This document shows, one piece after another, positions 8,006-15,689 of a stretch of 64,000 bases of DNA. Location: positions 186,001 to 250,000 of the forward strand of contig NZ_NIQU01000006.1 in the NCBI RefSeq assembly GCF_002741105.1. The letters are read 5' to 3'. Each line of letters begins with the position of its first letter. The stretch's first letter is position 1. Source of the stretch: Pseudomonas sediminis (GTDB lineage: Bacteria; Pseudomonadota; Gammaproteobacteria; Pseudomonadales; Pseudomonadaceae). The notes under the pieces were generated by a model. That model ran no database searches, was not told the DNA's origin, and saw nothing but the letters and a program-made list of their open reading frames with translations. Both the position numbers and the translations under genes were made by a program.

Positions 8006-8917
8006 CTAGAGCGCGTACTTCTGCAGGTTCGCCATCATTTCCTTGAGCGCTTCGACGTTGTCCGCCGGGTGCGCAGCGCCCTCGAAATCGCAGATGCGTT
8101 TCCATTGCGCGGCAACGTCATCGGGGCTGAAGCCGGCCTTGGGGTCGAAGCCTGCGCCGAGGCTGCGCTCCCAGCGCACCTTGCCAACCCAACCACCACC
8201 GACCTCGAACAGGCCACCGGTGTCCTGGCAGGCGGCGCTACCGAGATACACCACCAACGGGCTGACCAGCTCGGGCTTGAGCTGTTCGAACACCTGCGGC
8301 GGGATCAATCCTTCGGTCATGCGCGTGGCACCGGTGGGGGCGATGGCATTGACCAGGATGTTGTTCTTGCGGCCTTCGATGGCCAGGGTGCGCGTCAGCC
8401 CGTACAGGCCGAGCTTGGCCATGCCGTAGTTGCTCTGACCGAAGTTGCCGTAGATACCGGATGTAGACGAGGTGAAGATAACGCGGCCGAAGTTTTGCTC
8501 GCGCAAGTGAGGCCAGGCAGCGTGAGTGGTCTTGTAGGCGCCCTCGACATGGACCTTGTAAACCAGATCCCAGTCGGCATCTTCCATTTTGTGGAAGCTC
8601 TTGTCGCGCAAGATGCCGGCGTTGTTGACCAGCACATCGATACGACCGAAATGATCCAGCGCGGTCTGCACGATCTTGTCGCCGTCAGTCACCGAATCAT
8701 GGTTGGCCACCGCGGTCCCACCGAAGGCGCGAATCTCTTCCACTACCTTGTCGGCAGCAGAGGCGTTGGCTCCTTCACCGTGGGTGCTACCACCGAGGTC
8801 GTTGACCACCACCTTGGCACCGTGGCGGGCGAACAACAGCGCGTGGGCACGGCCCAGGCCACCGCCGGCACCGGTGACTATGACTACTTGATCTTCGAAA
8901 CGGATGGCATCGCTCAT
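8006..8917 (-). CDS. SDR family oxidoreductase, multifunctional-enzyme-type-2-like 3-hydroxyacyl-CoA dehydrogenase
   Basis: The protein has 303 residues. The cofactor motif TGAGGGLG is at 15-22, followed by NDLGGS, NNAGI, and the catalytic SNYGMAK. The long substrate-binding insert and the tail (GGGWVGKVRWERS ... CDFEGAAHPADN) match the dehydrogenase domain of peroxisomal multifunctional enzyme type 2, which oxidises (3R)-hydroxyacyl-CoA. NDLGG after strand 2 suggests NAD+. It stands alone on the minus strand. Confidence 0.85.
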   Translation of the reverse strand: MSDAIRFEDQVVIVTGAGGGLGRAHALLFARHGAKVVVNDLGGSTHGEGANASAADKVVEEIRAFGGTAVANHDSVTDGDKIVQTALDHFGRIDVLVNNAGILRDKSFHKMEDADWDLVYKVHVEGAYKTTHAAWPHLREQNFGRVIFTSSTSGIYGNFGQSNYGMAKLGLYGLTRTLAIEGRKNNILVNAIAPTGATRMTEGLIPPQVFEQLKPELVSPLVVYLGSAACQDTGGLFEVGGGWVGKVRWERSLGAGFDPKAGFSPDDVAAQWKRICDFEGAAHPADNVEALKEMMANLQKYAL

Positions 8918-8961
8918 CGACAGCGTCCTCGGGGCAGGTTGTTAATGCGCCGAGTGTCAAA

Positions 8962-8995
8962 CAGCCCCACGCGCTTCACAAGGCGCGCGGGGCTG
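8962..8995 (-). terminator. Hairpin downstream of the small secreted-protein gene
   Basis: CAGCCCCACGCGC (8962-8974) pairs with GCGCGCGGGGCTG (8983-8995), with one wobble and an 8-base loop. On the minus strand the stem is followed by TTTGACA, a short T-run. It sits between the minus gene ending at 9030 and the SDR starting at 8917, so it probably ends the former. Confidence 0.6.
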
Positions 8996-9029
8996 CTGAA
9001 TGACGGCCGATAATGCGACCTTATGCGGA

Positions 9030-9305
9030 TCAGTTACCGGCGCCGGAACCCGAGCCGTCGCCGCCACTGCCATCACCCGAACCACCCCGATCACCACCGG
9101 GATTGCCATCGGTTTTGGGCCCCTGAACAGGAGGGATACCCTCACCGTCATCGCCCGGGTTCATCGGATTGGTGTCGCCCGGAGTGGTCGGCGTAGTAGT
9201 CCCCGGAGTGCCCGGAGCATTGGTGTCGCTGCTAGCGAAGGCAGGCAAAGCAGCCATCGCGCCCAGAATCCCGCTCAGCAGCAGTGCAGATAACTTCTTG
9301 TTCAT
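9030..9305 (-). CDS. Small secreted Pro/Gly/Thr-rich protein, unknown
   Basis: The protein has 91 residues. Residues 1-25 are a clear signal peptide (KKLSALLLSGILGAMAALPAFA). The mature part has no hydrophobic core: a PGTPGTTTPTTPGD stretch is followed by an Asp/Gly/Ser-rich tail with repeated GDGSGG-like units. Such sequences are disordered and acidic, and can bind Ca2+ weakly, but no canonical RTX nonapeptide is present. I do not recognise a family. It is monocistronic with a hairpin behind it. Confidence 0.65.
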   Translation of the reverse strand: MNKKLSALLLSGILGAMAALPAFASSDTNAPGTPGTTTPTTPGDTNPMNPGDDGEGIPPVQGPKTDGNPGGDRGGSGDGSGGDGSGSGAGN

Positions 9306-9411
9306 GGTTAACCTCTACTTTCCTGTGAGTGACAGAGTTACTGAGTCACTCCCGGCGGCAGAGGTTCGACAAAAATTGTTTCAGCGCCAACTGGTTCAAA
9401 TTCACGCGTGC

Positions 9412-9942
9412 TCAAGCAATGCGGATCAAGCTCAGGTGGTTGTACAGGTGCAGCACGTGAGCCTCGGCATACTCGGCATGATCGAGCGCACCGTAGGCAA
9501 AGTGCGGTTGTAACTCGCCCGCGTGACCGGCAAAGCGTTCGAACGCCGCCTGCAAGCGCTGCAACGCCAACGCCTGACTGGCCGGCTCATTAAGCGTGGC
9601 GGCGCCGGGGATCGCTTCATCCAGCGGATGACGCATGGCGCCACGGGCGCTGAACACGGCGAATGCGGCTGGCCCGACGCTGTGGCGAAACCAGGCCGGC
9701 TTCAGCTCGGGATAACCGTCGATGGAATAGTCGATGCTCTGCGCACAGTGATTGAACACCTCGGTCGAACTCCAGCCACGCAGGCTTTGCAGCGTCTTGC
9801 CGTGTAGGTCCGCCAACACCTGGCGAGCGCCCTCCAGGCTGACAGCCGCAGGTCGCGGCCCCGCAGGCAACGCCCAGTAACCGACTCCGAGCGCTGCGAC
9901 ACCACCGAGCGCAGCGCCTTTCAACAGGGTACGTCTACGCAT
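9412..9942 (-). CDS. DUF1569-like exported protein with twin-arginine-type signal
   Basis: The protein has 176 residues. MRRRTLLKGAALGG is a twin-arginine-like N-terminus with a following hydrophobic stretch. The mature part resembles DUF1569 proteins, which have a DinB-like helical bundle: FNHCAQSIDYS, HPLDEAIPG and HVLHLYNHLSL supply histidines at bundle positions where a metal could bind. It overlaps the upstream alpha/beta hydrolase gene by 8 bases and is probably translated from the same message. Confidence 0.75.
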   Translation of the reverse strand: MRRRTLLKGAALGGVAALGVGYWALPAGPRPAAVSLEGARQVLADLHGKTLQSLRGWSSTEVFNHCAQSIDYSIDGYPELKPAWFRHSVGPAAFAVFSARGAMRHPLDEAIPGAATLNEPASQALALQRLQAAFERFAGHAGELQPHFAYGALDHAEYAEAHVLHLYNHLSLIRIA

Positions 9943-10828
9943 GCAAGCTCCTTGCGTGGCGAAATTGCAGGTAATGATCGAGCACCGCAGCCGGCGCTTC
10001 TAGCTGCGGATAGTGGCCGATGCCGTCGAGCAGCACCGTGTCGGCGTCCGCGATCAACTCACGGTAACGCGCCACCATGTGCGCTCCTGAAATGGGATCG
10101 AAGGCGCCATCTATCACCCGCATCGGCAGGGTCGTCGCCTGCATCGCTGCCACCCAGAGTTGCCGCTGCTGGCGGCGCTCGGGCATGTAGCGAATCAGAC
10201 GATGCATCACCGCCGGGCCGTTGTTGTAGGCCACCAGTTGCCACAGGGCATCCAGTTCGGCCTCACTGGCCTGGGTGTGCGGGCCGAAGATGCGGGCAAA
10301 ACTCTGCGCCAGCTTGCGCCGCGAAAACAGACGCCCGATCAGCGGTCCCAGCGGCCCGAGCAGCAACTTCTGCACCCGCACCGGATGATGCGTTTCAGGG
10401 AACAGGCCGCCGTTGAGGAACACACAACTCGCTAGTTTTATCCGCCCCTCCTGATGCCGCGCGATCAGCTCCTGCGCGACGCTGTCGCCGTAATCATGGG
10501 CCAGCACATGCACCGCGCGCTGCTCGTCGATATGGGCCAATAGTGCCTGCTGCAGGTCGGCCTGCTCCAGCAGGCTATAGGCGTGCCCACGCGGCTTGGC
10601 CGAATAACCGAAGCCGAGCATGTCGCAGGCGATAACCCGGTAACGCTCGGCCAGCGGCGCCCAAAGGCGATGCCAGTCCCAACTGGCGCTGGGAAAGCCG
10701 TGAATCAGCAGCAACGGCTCGGCATCGGCGTCACCGGCGACCCAGTAACGAATGGCATGGCCGCGAAAATCCAGCGTCCGGCTCTGAGCGCGCCAATCGT
10801 CCAGGGCGATGCCCGGCAAGTCGCTCAC
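9935..10828 (-). CDS. Alpha/beta hydrolase, epoxide-hydrolase/dehalogenase-like
   Basis: The protein has 297 residues. The oxyanion-hole motif HGFP is at 43-46. The nucleophile elbow reads LAHDYGDSV with Asp112 instead of Ser, which places it in the epoxide hydrolase / haloalkane dehalogenase branch (also MEST-like) rather than among esterases. The C-terminal GIGHYPQLEAP gives the catalytic His. It lies in a three-gene minus-strand run (aldolase, hydrolase, DUF1569) with overlaps of 4 and 8 bases. The substrate is unknown. Confidence 0.85.
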   Translation of the reverse strand: MSDLPGIALDDWRAQSRTLDFRGHAIRYWVAGDADAEPLLLIHGFPSASWDWHRLWAPLAERYRVIACDMLGFGYSAKPRGHAYSLLEQADLQQALLAHIDEQRAVHVLAHDYGDSVAQELIARHQEGRIKLASCVFLNGGLFPETHHPVRVQKLLLGPLGPLIGRLFSRRKLAQSFARIFGPHTQASEAELDALWQLVAYNNGPAVMHRLIRYMPERRQQRQLWVAAMQATTLPMRVIDGAFDPISGAHMVARYRELIADADTVLLDGIGHYPQLEAPAAVLDHYLQFRHARSLHA

Positions 10829-11610
10829 TGGTCGTAACCCGGCATCTGCAGGTCGAGCTTGCGCAGCAACGCTGGCCAGGGCAGCGAGCCCCCCATGCCC
10901 TGTGGCGTTTTCATCACACCGGCGATCATCGCCCGCGCACCGTCGAGAATCTGCTGCGGAATATGGATCAGTTCGGTTCCGCCGCTCTGCGCCATGATCT
11001 GGATCTCGCAGGCACGCTGCAGGATGAACATACCCAGGAAAGCGTCGGCGATGCCGCCGAAAGCAGTAAGCAAACCATGGTTGGGCAGGATCATGAAATT
11101 CTTGTCGCCCAGGTCCGCCTGCAGCCGCGCCTTCTCGTCATGATTCAGCGCCACCCCTTCATAGCCGTGGTAGGCCAGGCTGGCGAGGACGAACAGCGAC
11201 TGCTGCGACAGCGGCAGCAAGCCCTGCTTCTGTGCCGATACGGCGATACCGGCAGGCGTATGGATGTGCAGTACGCAGCCGACGTCGTGGCGTACCTCGT
11301 GCACGGCGCTGTGGATGGTGTAGCCGGCCGGGTTGATGTCGAACGGGCTGTCCATCAACTTGTTGCCCGCCAGGTCTACCTTGATCAGGCTCGACGCGGT
11401 GATTTCATGAAACATCAGGCCATAGGGGTTGATGAGGAAATCCTCGGTGCCCGGAATCTTGGCGGATATGTGAGTGAAGATCAGGTCGTCCCAGCCATAG
11501 AGGGCGATCAGTCGGTAGCAGGCGGCAAGATCGACGCGCGCGCGCCATTCGGCCTCGGAAACCAGATTCTTCACAGCAGGGAGTTTCAGCGGAGCATTCA
11601 CGGCGGTCAC
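10825..11610 (-). CDS. Class II aldolase/adducin family protein
   Basis: The protein has 261 residues. Class II aldolase features are visible: FTHISAKIPG, the metal-binding VLHIHTPAG histidines, and the third His in LPNHGLLTA. The catalytic acid of L-fuculose-phosphate aldolases is not obvious, so it may be one of the adducin-like members with unknown reactions. It is first in an overlapping operon with the hydrolase; the stop and next start share ATGA. The 180 bases upstream hold no other gene. Confidence 0.88.
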   Translation of the reverse strand: MTAVNAPLKLPAVKNLVSEAEWRARVDLAACYRLIALYGWDDLIFTHISAKIPGTEDFLINPYGLMFHEITASSLIKVDLAGNKLMDSPFDINPAGYTIHSAVHEVRHDVGCVLHIHTPAGIAVSAQKQGLLPLSQQSLFVLASLAYHGYEGVALNHDEKARLQADLGDKNFMILPNHGLLTAFGGIADAFLGMFILQRACEIQIMAQSGGTELIHIPQQILDGARAMIAGVMKTPQGMGGSLPWPALLRKLDLQMPGYDQ

Positions 11611-11790
11611 CTCGATATTCTTGTTGATCGGTGGTGTCCGCAGTCTAGCCAGGCGCGCCGCTGGCGGTAGTTGCCCTGGCAGCCATCTTGATGGCTTTGC
11701 AGGTCACGGCGCTGGCGCGCCGCGGTGCGATGGTGTGGTATTCGCCGCTTTTATCGGCTGCTCAAACCCGCTCAGGGTATTGGGTGCATG

Positions 11791-12240
11791 TCAGGCCTTC
11801 AGCGCAGCAGCGAATGCTTGCAGCCAGGGCTCGGCATCGGTTTCCGGGGTCACCGTCTCACTGGAATCCAGGCGCAGCATCTCTACCACTTCGCGCAGAC
11901 CCAGCTCGGCATACAGCTCACGAATCAGCTCGCCGCCGCCGCAGAAGGTGTCGTAGCTGGAGTCGCCCAGCGCCAGCACCGCAGCCGGTTTGCCGCTCCA
12001 GGCCGGCAGACGATCGCGGATTTCGCTGTACAGCGGCAGCAGGTTGTCAGGCAGCTCGCCCATGCCGGTGGTGGAGGTCACGGTGAGGAACGCGTCCGGC
12101 GCGAAGGCCAGCAACTCCTCGAGGCTCATATTCGCTTTGTGCCAGGCATCCAACCCGGCGGCCTTGAGCTGGCGCTCGGCGTGGCGTGCAACTTCTTCGG
12201 CCGTACCGTAGACCGAACCCGAGACAATGGCGACTTTCAT
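11791..12240 (-). CDS. Flavodoxin (MioC-like)
   Basis: The protein has 149 residues. The FMN phosphate loop is SGSVYGTAEEVA near the N-terminus, followed by TSTTGMGELPDN and LGDSSYDTFCGGG, typical of short-chain, MioC/CysJ-like flavodoxins. The start at 12240 gives the canonical MKVAIVSGS N-terminus; the longer frame would add an unrelated 42-residue leader. In P. aeruginosa a flavodoxin lies close to folM-folE-folX, and the same neighbourhood is kept here, with the light-sensing genes in between. It is divergent from the LOV gene. Confidence 0.88.
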   Translation of the reverse strand: MKVAIVSGSVYGTAEEVARHAERQLKAAGLDAWHKANMSLEELLAFAPDAFLTVTSTTGMGELPDNLLPLYSEIRDRLPAWSGKPAAVLALGDSSYDTFCGGGELIRELYAELGLREVVEMLRLDSSETVTPETDAEPWLQAFAAALKA

Positions 12241-12284
12241 GACAACTCCGGAAACAGGAAAAACGCCGCGCATTATGCCGCAAG

Positions 12285-12312
12285 TGGACAGCCCGACCCG
12301 ATGTTTTAGAAT
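12285..12312 (+). promoter_or_regulatory. Sigma-70-like promoter of the LOV gene
   Basis: TGGACA (12285-12290) and TAGAAT (12307-12312) are separated by 16 bases; each matches the consensus hexamer at five of six positions. The predicted start of transcription is about 25 bases before the ATG at 12343. Confidence 0.5.
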
Positions 12313-12342
12313 GCAGCGCATATCCATCGCGGAACCGGACTC

Positions 12343-12789
12343 ATGATCAATGCCAAACTGCTGCAACTGGTAGTCGACGCCTCCAACGATGGAATCGTGG
12401 TGGCCGAGCAGGAGGGCGAAGACAATATCCTGATCTACGCCAACGCGGCATTCGAACGCCTGACTGGCTACCCCAGCGATGACATCCTCTACCAGGACTG
12501 CCGCTTCCTACAGGGCAGTGACCGGGCCCAGTTCGGCTTGCAGGCCATTCGCGAAGCCGTCAAGGCCAGCAAACCCTGCCGACAGATCATCCGCAACTAC
12601 CGCAAGGACGGCAGCGCTTTCTGGAACGAGCTGTCGATCACTCCAGTGCTCAATGAAAGCGACCAACTGACCTACTACATCGGTATCCAGAAGGATGTCA
12701 CCGAACAGGTCGAAGCCAAGCAGCGCGTACGCGAGCTGGAGGTGGAAGTGGCGGAGCTGAAGGCCGAACTGGCGCGTCTGAAAAGCTGA
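12343..12789 (+). CDS. Short LOV-domain blue-light photoreceptor (PpSB1-LOV-like)
   Basis: The protein has 148 residues and is nearly all one LOV (PAS) domain, residues 17-118, with a C-terminal coiled coil (about 120-148, heptads of Val/Leu and Glu). The photoactive site reads YQDCRFLQG with Cys53. RNYRKDGSAFWNELSITPV and YYIGIQKDVTEQ complete the FMN pocket. The sequence closely follows what I recall of PpSB1-LOV of P. putida, a dimeric 'short LOV' with no effector domain that forms a cysteinyl-flavin adduct in blue light. In P. putida this gene lies beside a LitR-type MerR regulator and is needed for light induction. The same pair is present here. Confidence 0.93.
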   Translation: MINAKLLQLVVDASNDGIVVAEQEGEDNILIYANAAFERLTGYPSDDILYQDCRFLQGSDRAQFGLQAIREAVKASKPCRQIIRNYRKDGSAFWNELSITPVLNESDQLTYYIGIQKDVTEQVEAKQRVRELEVEVAELKAELARLKS

Positions 12790-12855
12790 CGAACGGATAA
12801 AACTATCGTCTGGCGCGGCAGTCAGAAGGGTTTGCCCCCTTGCAGTATTTACTCC

Positions 12856-13464
12856 ATGCAAAGCGACCCGCTGCTGACTCAGGACGAACTGGATTTCCTC
12901 CAGAAGATCCTCTTCAAACCTCCGCAAAAGCGGCGCTCTACCGCAGCGCCGCAGTTGGCTCTGGGCGATCGACTCAGTGAGCTTCTGGCTCGCCTGGGCA
13001 ACGAAGAGCAGCTAAGCCTAGACACTCATAGCGACAATCAGCATCTGAGCTTTCCCCTGCACCTGATTCAGGACGACCACAGCCAGTCGCGCCTGGAACT
13101 GGGGGCCCCGCTGATCTTCGAACAAGGGGTGAACGAACGCCCATGGCGCCTCGTTCTACCCACTGCGCTGACGCTACTGGACAGCAGCGACCAGCCAAGC
13201 GGCCTGAAGGCGCTGGAGCTATCGAACAATGGAATCCTGGTGGAATACAGCAAAGCAGGCATGCCGGCCAAGGATCAGTTGCTGCAACTGATCTTGCCTC
13301 AGGAGCGTCGCGTTCAACTGCGCGCGCAGCTGGCAAGACGTGTCAGCCAGACGTGTTACGCCTACAGCCTGCAGACGCTACATGAAGAAGATGAACAGAC
13401 CCTGCGTCAGTACCTGTTCGAACAGCACAACGAACAACAACCGCAGACCGTAGCAGCCAACTGA
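12856..13464 (+). CDS. PilZ-like domain protein, unknown role
   Basis: The protein has 202 residues from ATG 12856; a TTG at 12832 is an alternative start. Residues 1-50 are helical (LLTQDELDFLQKILFKPPQ). The second half contains KALELSNNGILVEY, which resembles the D/NxSxxG part of PilZ domains, but the RxxxR c-di-GMP motif is not seen. It may therefore not bind the nucleotide. It sits between the LOV photoreceptor and the LitR-type regulator on the LOV strand, 66 bases after the former. A role in the light response is possible only by position. Confidence 0.55.
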   Translation: MQSDPLLTQDELDFLQKILFKPPQKRRSTAAPQLALGDRLSELLARLGNEEQLSLDTHSDNQHLSFPLHLIQDDHSQSRLELGAPLIFEQGVNERPWRLVLPTALTLLDSSDQPSGLKALELSNNGILVEYSKAGMPAKDQLLQLILPQERRVQLRAQLARRVSQTCYAYSLQTLHEEDEQTLRQYLFEQHNEQQPQTVAAN

Positions 13465-13485
13465 GACTCAGCAGCCAGGGCCATC

Positions 13486-14451
13486 TCAGGTATCGAGATG
13501 GCCAGCCAGGAACTGCTGGAGACGACGCTGCATCAGACGCCCTTCGTTACCCAGGCACGCGATGGGCGAGCCGGCCAAGCTCTCCTCCGCCAGATCGGCA
13601 CTGTCTCCGGCCAGCAGCACCGGACATTCCAGACCAAGCGCCAGGCGCGCCAGTTGCCGCGGAAATTCATCACCTGGCGGCTGATTGCTGAAAACCACCA
13701 GCGCCTGCGGCTGCATGCGTTCGCAAACCAGGGCCAGATCGGCCATCGGAACACCGGGCCCCATCACCGCCACGTCGACGTCCTGATTGCCCAACAGCAA
13801 CGCTGCAACCAGCAGCTCAAGCTCTCGGCAGTGGCCAGGTAGCGCCACCAGCAGCACGCGCTCGCGCGAATCATCGCGTCCCAGTTGCAGTCGCTGCCAG
13901 CAACGCCCACGCAGGAAGCCGTCGAGCATCAGCCACTCGCCGCGCTGACCGACTTCATCCTGACGCAGCAGAAGCTCCTGCCAGACCGGCATGAAGATGC
14001 TCTGAAATACCACCGGCAGCGGATAGCAGGAGAAAATCTGCCCGTACACACGCTCAAGACGAGACTCATCGAAGTTCTGCAGCGCGCTGCGCAGTTGATC
14101 CTGCCACTGGCTCCAGTCGTCACTGACGACGTCGTTATAGGCGGGCGTGGCGACGCTGCGACTGCTGGCGCTCTTGGCCAGGATCGAACCGACCTTGCTG
14201 ACCGCGACGCCACGCTCGATCCAGGCGAGGATGCTGCGCACCGCGTCTATGTCGGCCTGCGAATACAGGCGATGGCCGCTATCGGTCCGTGTCGGCTGAA
14301 TCAGACCGTAACGCCGTTCCCAGGCACGCAGGGTGACCGGATTGACACCGGTAAGGCGGGAAACCTCGCGAATGGGGAACAGCTCTTCCTGTTTCAAAGC
14401 GCTGGACGCGAGCGATGTGACGGAGGCGAGTTCGGGCATGGCTTCGGGCAT
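13486..14451 (-). CDS. LitR/PplR-type MerR-family regulator (class II, light-response)
   Basis: The protein has 321 residues from ATG 14451; a second ATG at 14439 is equally possible. The MerR helix-turn-helix is FPIREVSRLTGVNPVTLRAWERRYG, with the RRYG and GHRLYS signatures of LitR/CarH. The C-terminal 200 residues look like the helical and Rossmann-type parts of a cobalamin-binding module, but no DxHxxG cobalamin motif is visible. That matches the class II LitR proteins (PplR) of P. putida, which work with short LOV proteins instead of B12. It converges with the PilZ-like gene and lies next to the LOV gene. Confidence 0.85.
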   Translation of the reverse strand: MPEAMPELASVTSLASSALKQEELFPIREVSRLTGVNPVTLRAWERRYGLIQPTRTDSGHRLYSQADIDAVRSILAWIERGVAVSKVGSILAKSASSRSVATPAYNDVVSDDWSQWQDQLRSALQNFDESRLERVYGQIFSCYPLPVVFQSIFMPVWQELLLRQDEVGQRGEWLMLDGFLRGRCWQRLQLGRDDSRERVLLVALPGHCRELELLVAALLLGNQDVDVAVMGPGVPMADLALVCERMQPQALVVFSNQPPGDEFPRQLARLALGLECPVLLAGDSADLAEESLAGSPIACLGNEGRLMQRRLQQFLAGHLDT

Positions 14452-14806
14452 CACGGCAACGAATATTCGGCAATTGTAACCCAGCAACAGCTCACTGGCA
14501 TTGTGCAAGATATGTACAAAACCGCACCAAGCACAACAACAAGGATAACGGCAGCCTCAAGCGCGGTGTTTATCCATGCCTGGCGCCCTTCACCGAACCA
14601 TCGCACACAGCTCATGCCCTTGAATGGTGCAAATTCCGACCAAGATTTCTCCTTTAACCCGTCTGGAGCCCCTTGTCAGGCGGGGCTGGCTAATTTTCGT
14701 AAAACGGGAATAATCCTTGCTGCAATTTTCGTCGAGCACACCACCCCGTGCTTGATCGTGCCCTACGCCACACCCCGGCTGACGGCAATACTCGAGGAGA
14801 TACACA
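14452..14806. other. Intergenic region between merR and the monooxygenase-domain gene
   Basis: No gene is apparent in these 355 bases. They hold the TGTGCA/TGTACA pair near the merR start and a 6-bp stem AGCCCC/GGGGCT at about 14669-14689. A good ribosome site (GAGGAG) lies just before ATG 14807. Confidence 0.6.
14502..14518. promoter_or_regulatory. Candidate PplR/LitR box between merR and the monooxygenase gene
   Basis: TGTGCA at 14502-14507 and TGTACA at 14513-14518 form a direct repeat with a 5-base gap, just upstream of the merR start on the minus strand. PplR1 of P. putida is reported to bind TGTACA-type direct repeats. Spacing here differs from the reported N12, so this is a tentative autoregulatory site. 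Confidence 0.4.
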
Positions 14807-15373
14807 ATGTCCCCCGTAACCCTGATGGTGGCGCGCCGCGTCGCCAATGGTCGTTATCACGACTTCATTGCCTGGCTGCGTGAAGGAGAACACCTGGCCA
14901 CCGACTTTCCCGGTTATCTTGGCTCCGGCGTACTGGCACCACCAGCCGGTGACGATGAGTTCCAGATCGTTTTCCGTTTCAGCGACGAACAGACCATGGC
15001 CTCCTGGGAGCATTCCGCCTCACGCCAGGCCTGGCTGCAGCGTGGCGCAGGTCTTTTTGCCCAACCACAGGAAAAGCGCGCAATCGGCCTCGACGCCTGG
15101 TTCGGCAGTGCCCATCGCCAAGCGCCGCGCTGGAAGCAGAGCGTGGCGATATGGCTGGCGTTCTTTCCGGTGTCGCTGGCCTTCAATCTGCTGCTCGGTC
15201 CCTGGCTCGCCGACCTGTCGCTGGTGACCCGTGTGCTGTTGTCGACGCTGGCCCTGACGCCCCTGATGACCTACTTGTTCATCCCGCTGTCCACCCGCTT
15301 GCTGGAACCCTGGTTGCAGGGCAACTGCCCGCAGCGCCTGAACCGGCGAGTTGCCAGCGTCGGCAAATCCTGA
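14807..15373 (+). CDS. Antibiotic-biosynthesis-monooxygenase-domain membrane protein
   Basis: The protein has 188 residues. Residues 1-100 form an ABM-type ferredoxin-like domain (VTLMVARRVANGRYHDF ... FRFSDEQTMASWEHS). Residues 108-165 carry two membrane helices (AIWLAFFPVSLAFNLLLG and TRVLLSTLALTPLMTYLF). Proteins with this ABM plus two-helix layout occur widely but have no settled function. Divergent placement from the LitR-type regulator and the TGTACA-type boxes around it suggest light control. Confidence 0.8.
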   Translation: MSPVTLMVARRVANGRYHDFIAWLREGEHLATDFPGYLGSGVLAPPAGDDEFQIVFRFSDEQTMASWEHSASRQAWLQRGAGLFAQPQEKRAIGLDAWFGSAHRQAPRWKQSVAIWLAFFPVSLAFNLLLGPWLADLSLVTRVLLSTLALTPLMTYLFIPLSTRLLEPWLQGNCPQRLNRRVASVGKS

Positions 15374-15689
15374 TCGCCCCCTACCTACTCCATCGGCCAG
15401 CCTCGTGCTGGCCGATTTCGTTGTACAAGCAGCCAACACCTGTACAAAAAGGACAACACGTACAGGTAAAGTACAAAAAACCTTCTCAAGACACCCGAAA
15501 AAAAAGCCTTGAAACTCAATAAAATAGGCCTAATCGCCGGCCGCAACACCAAAACCACATGGCGCGCATGGTTGTACAACTTGTAGCTCTGGTATAGCTT
15601 TATCCCAGGTCTGGTGAGTACCGCCTGCCGCGGACCCACTAACCCGAGGCGTAGACGCCTAGCCCCTCCACCTCTTACACGAGTTGCAC
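15374..15689. other. Intergenic region upstream of folM
   Basis: There is no gene in these 316 bases. They contain the TGTACA cluster (15422-15475), an A-rich tract, and a further isolated TGTACA at 15573-15578. The region is clearly more AT-rich than the flanking genes and probably carries the promoter of the pterin operon. Confidence 0.6.
15422..15475 (+). promoter_or_regulatory. Cluster of TGTACA-type repeats upstream of folM-folE-folX
   Basis: TGTACA at 15422-15427, TGTACA at 15441-15446, CGTACA at 15459-15464 and AGTACA at 15470-15475 lie in one AT-richer stretch. The second and third are separated by exactly 12 bases, which fits the reported PplR1 consensus T(G/A)TACA-N12-TGTA(C/T)A with one mismatch. 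The first and second have a 13-base gap. folE is one of the light-inducible genes of P. putida, so this is a good candidate for the binding region of the LitR-type regulator 1 kb away. Confidence 0.6.

Noticed and set aside
8043..9013. Plus-strand open frames opposite the MFE-2-like SDR gene
   Set aside because: They are shadows of the minus-strand gene, which keeps TGAGGGLG and SNYGMAK.
13885..14883. A 332-codon plus-strand frame opposite merR
   Set aside because: It is antisense to a well-supported MerR-family gene, has no ribosome site and no recognisable domain, and runs into the ABM-domain gene.
15573..15578. A further TGTACA at 15573 as part of the light-regulator array
   Set aside because: It has no partner at 12 or 13 bases on either side, so I do not count it as a site.
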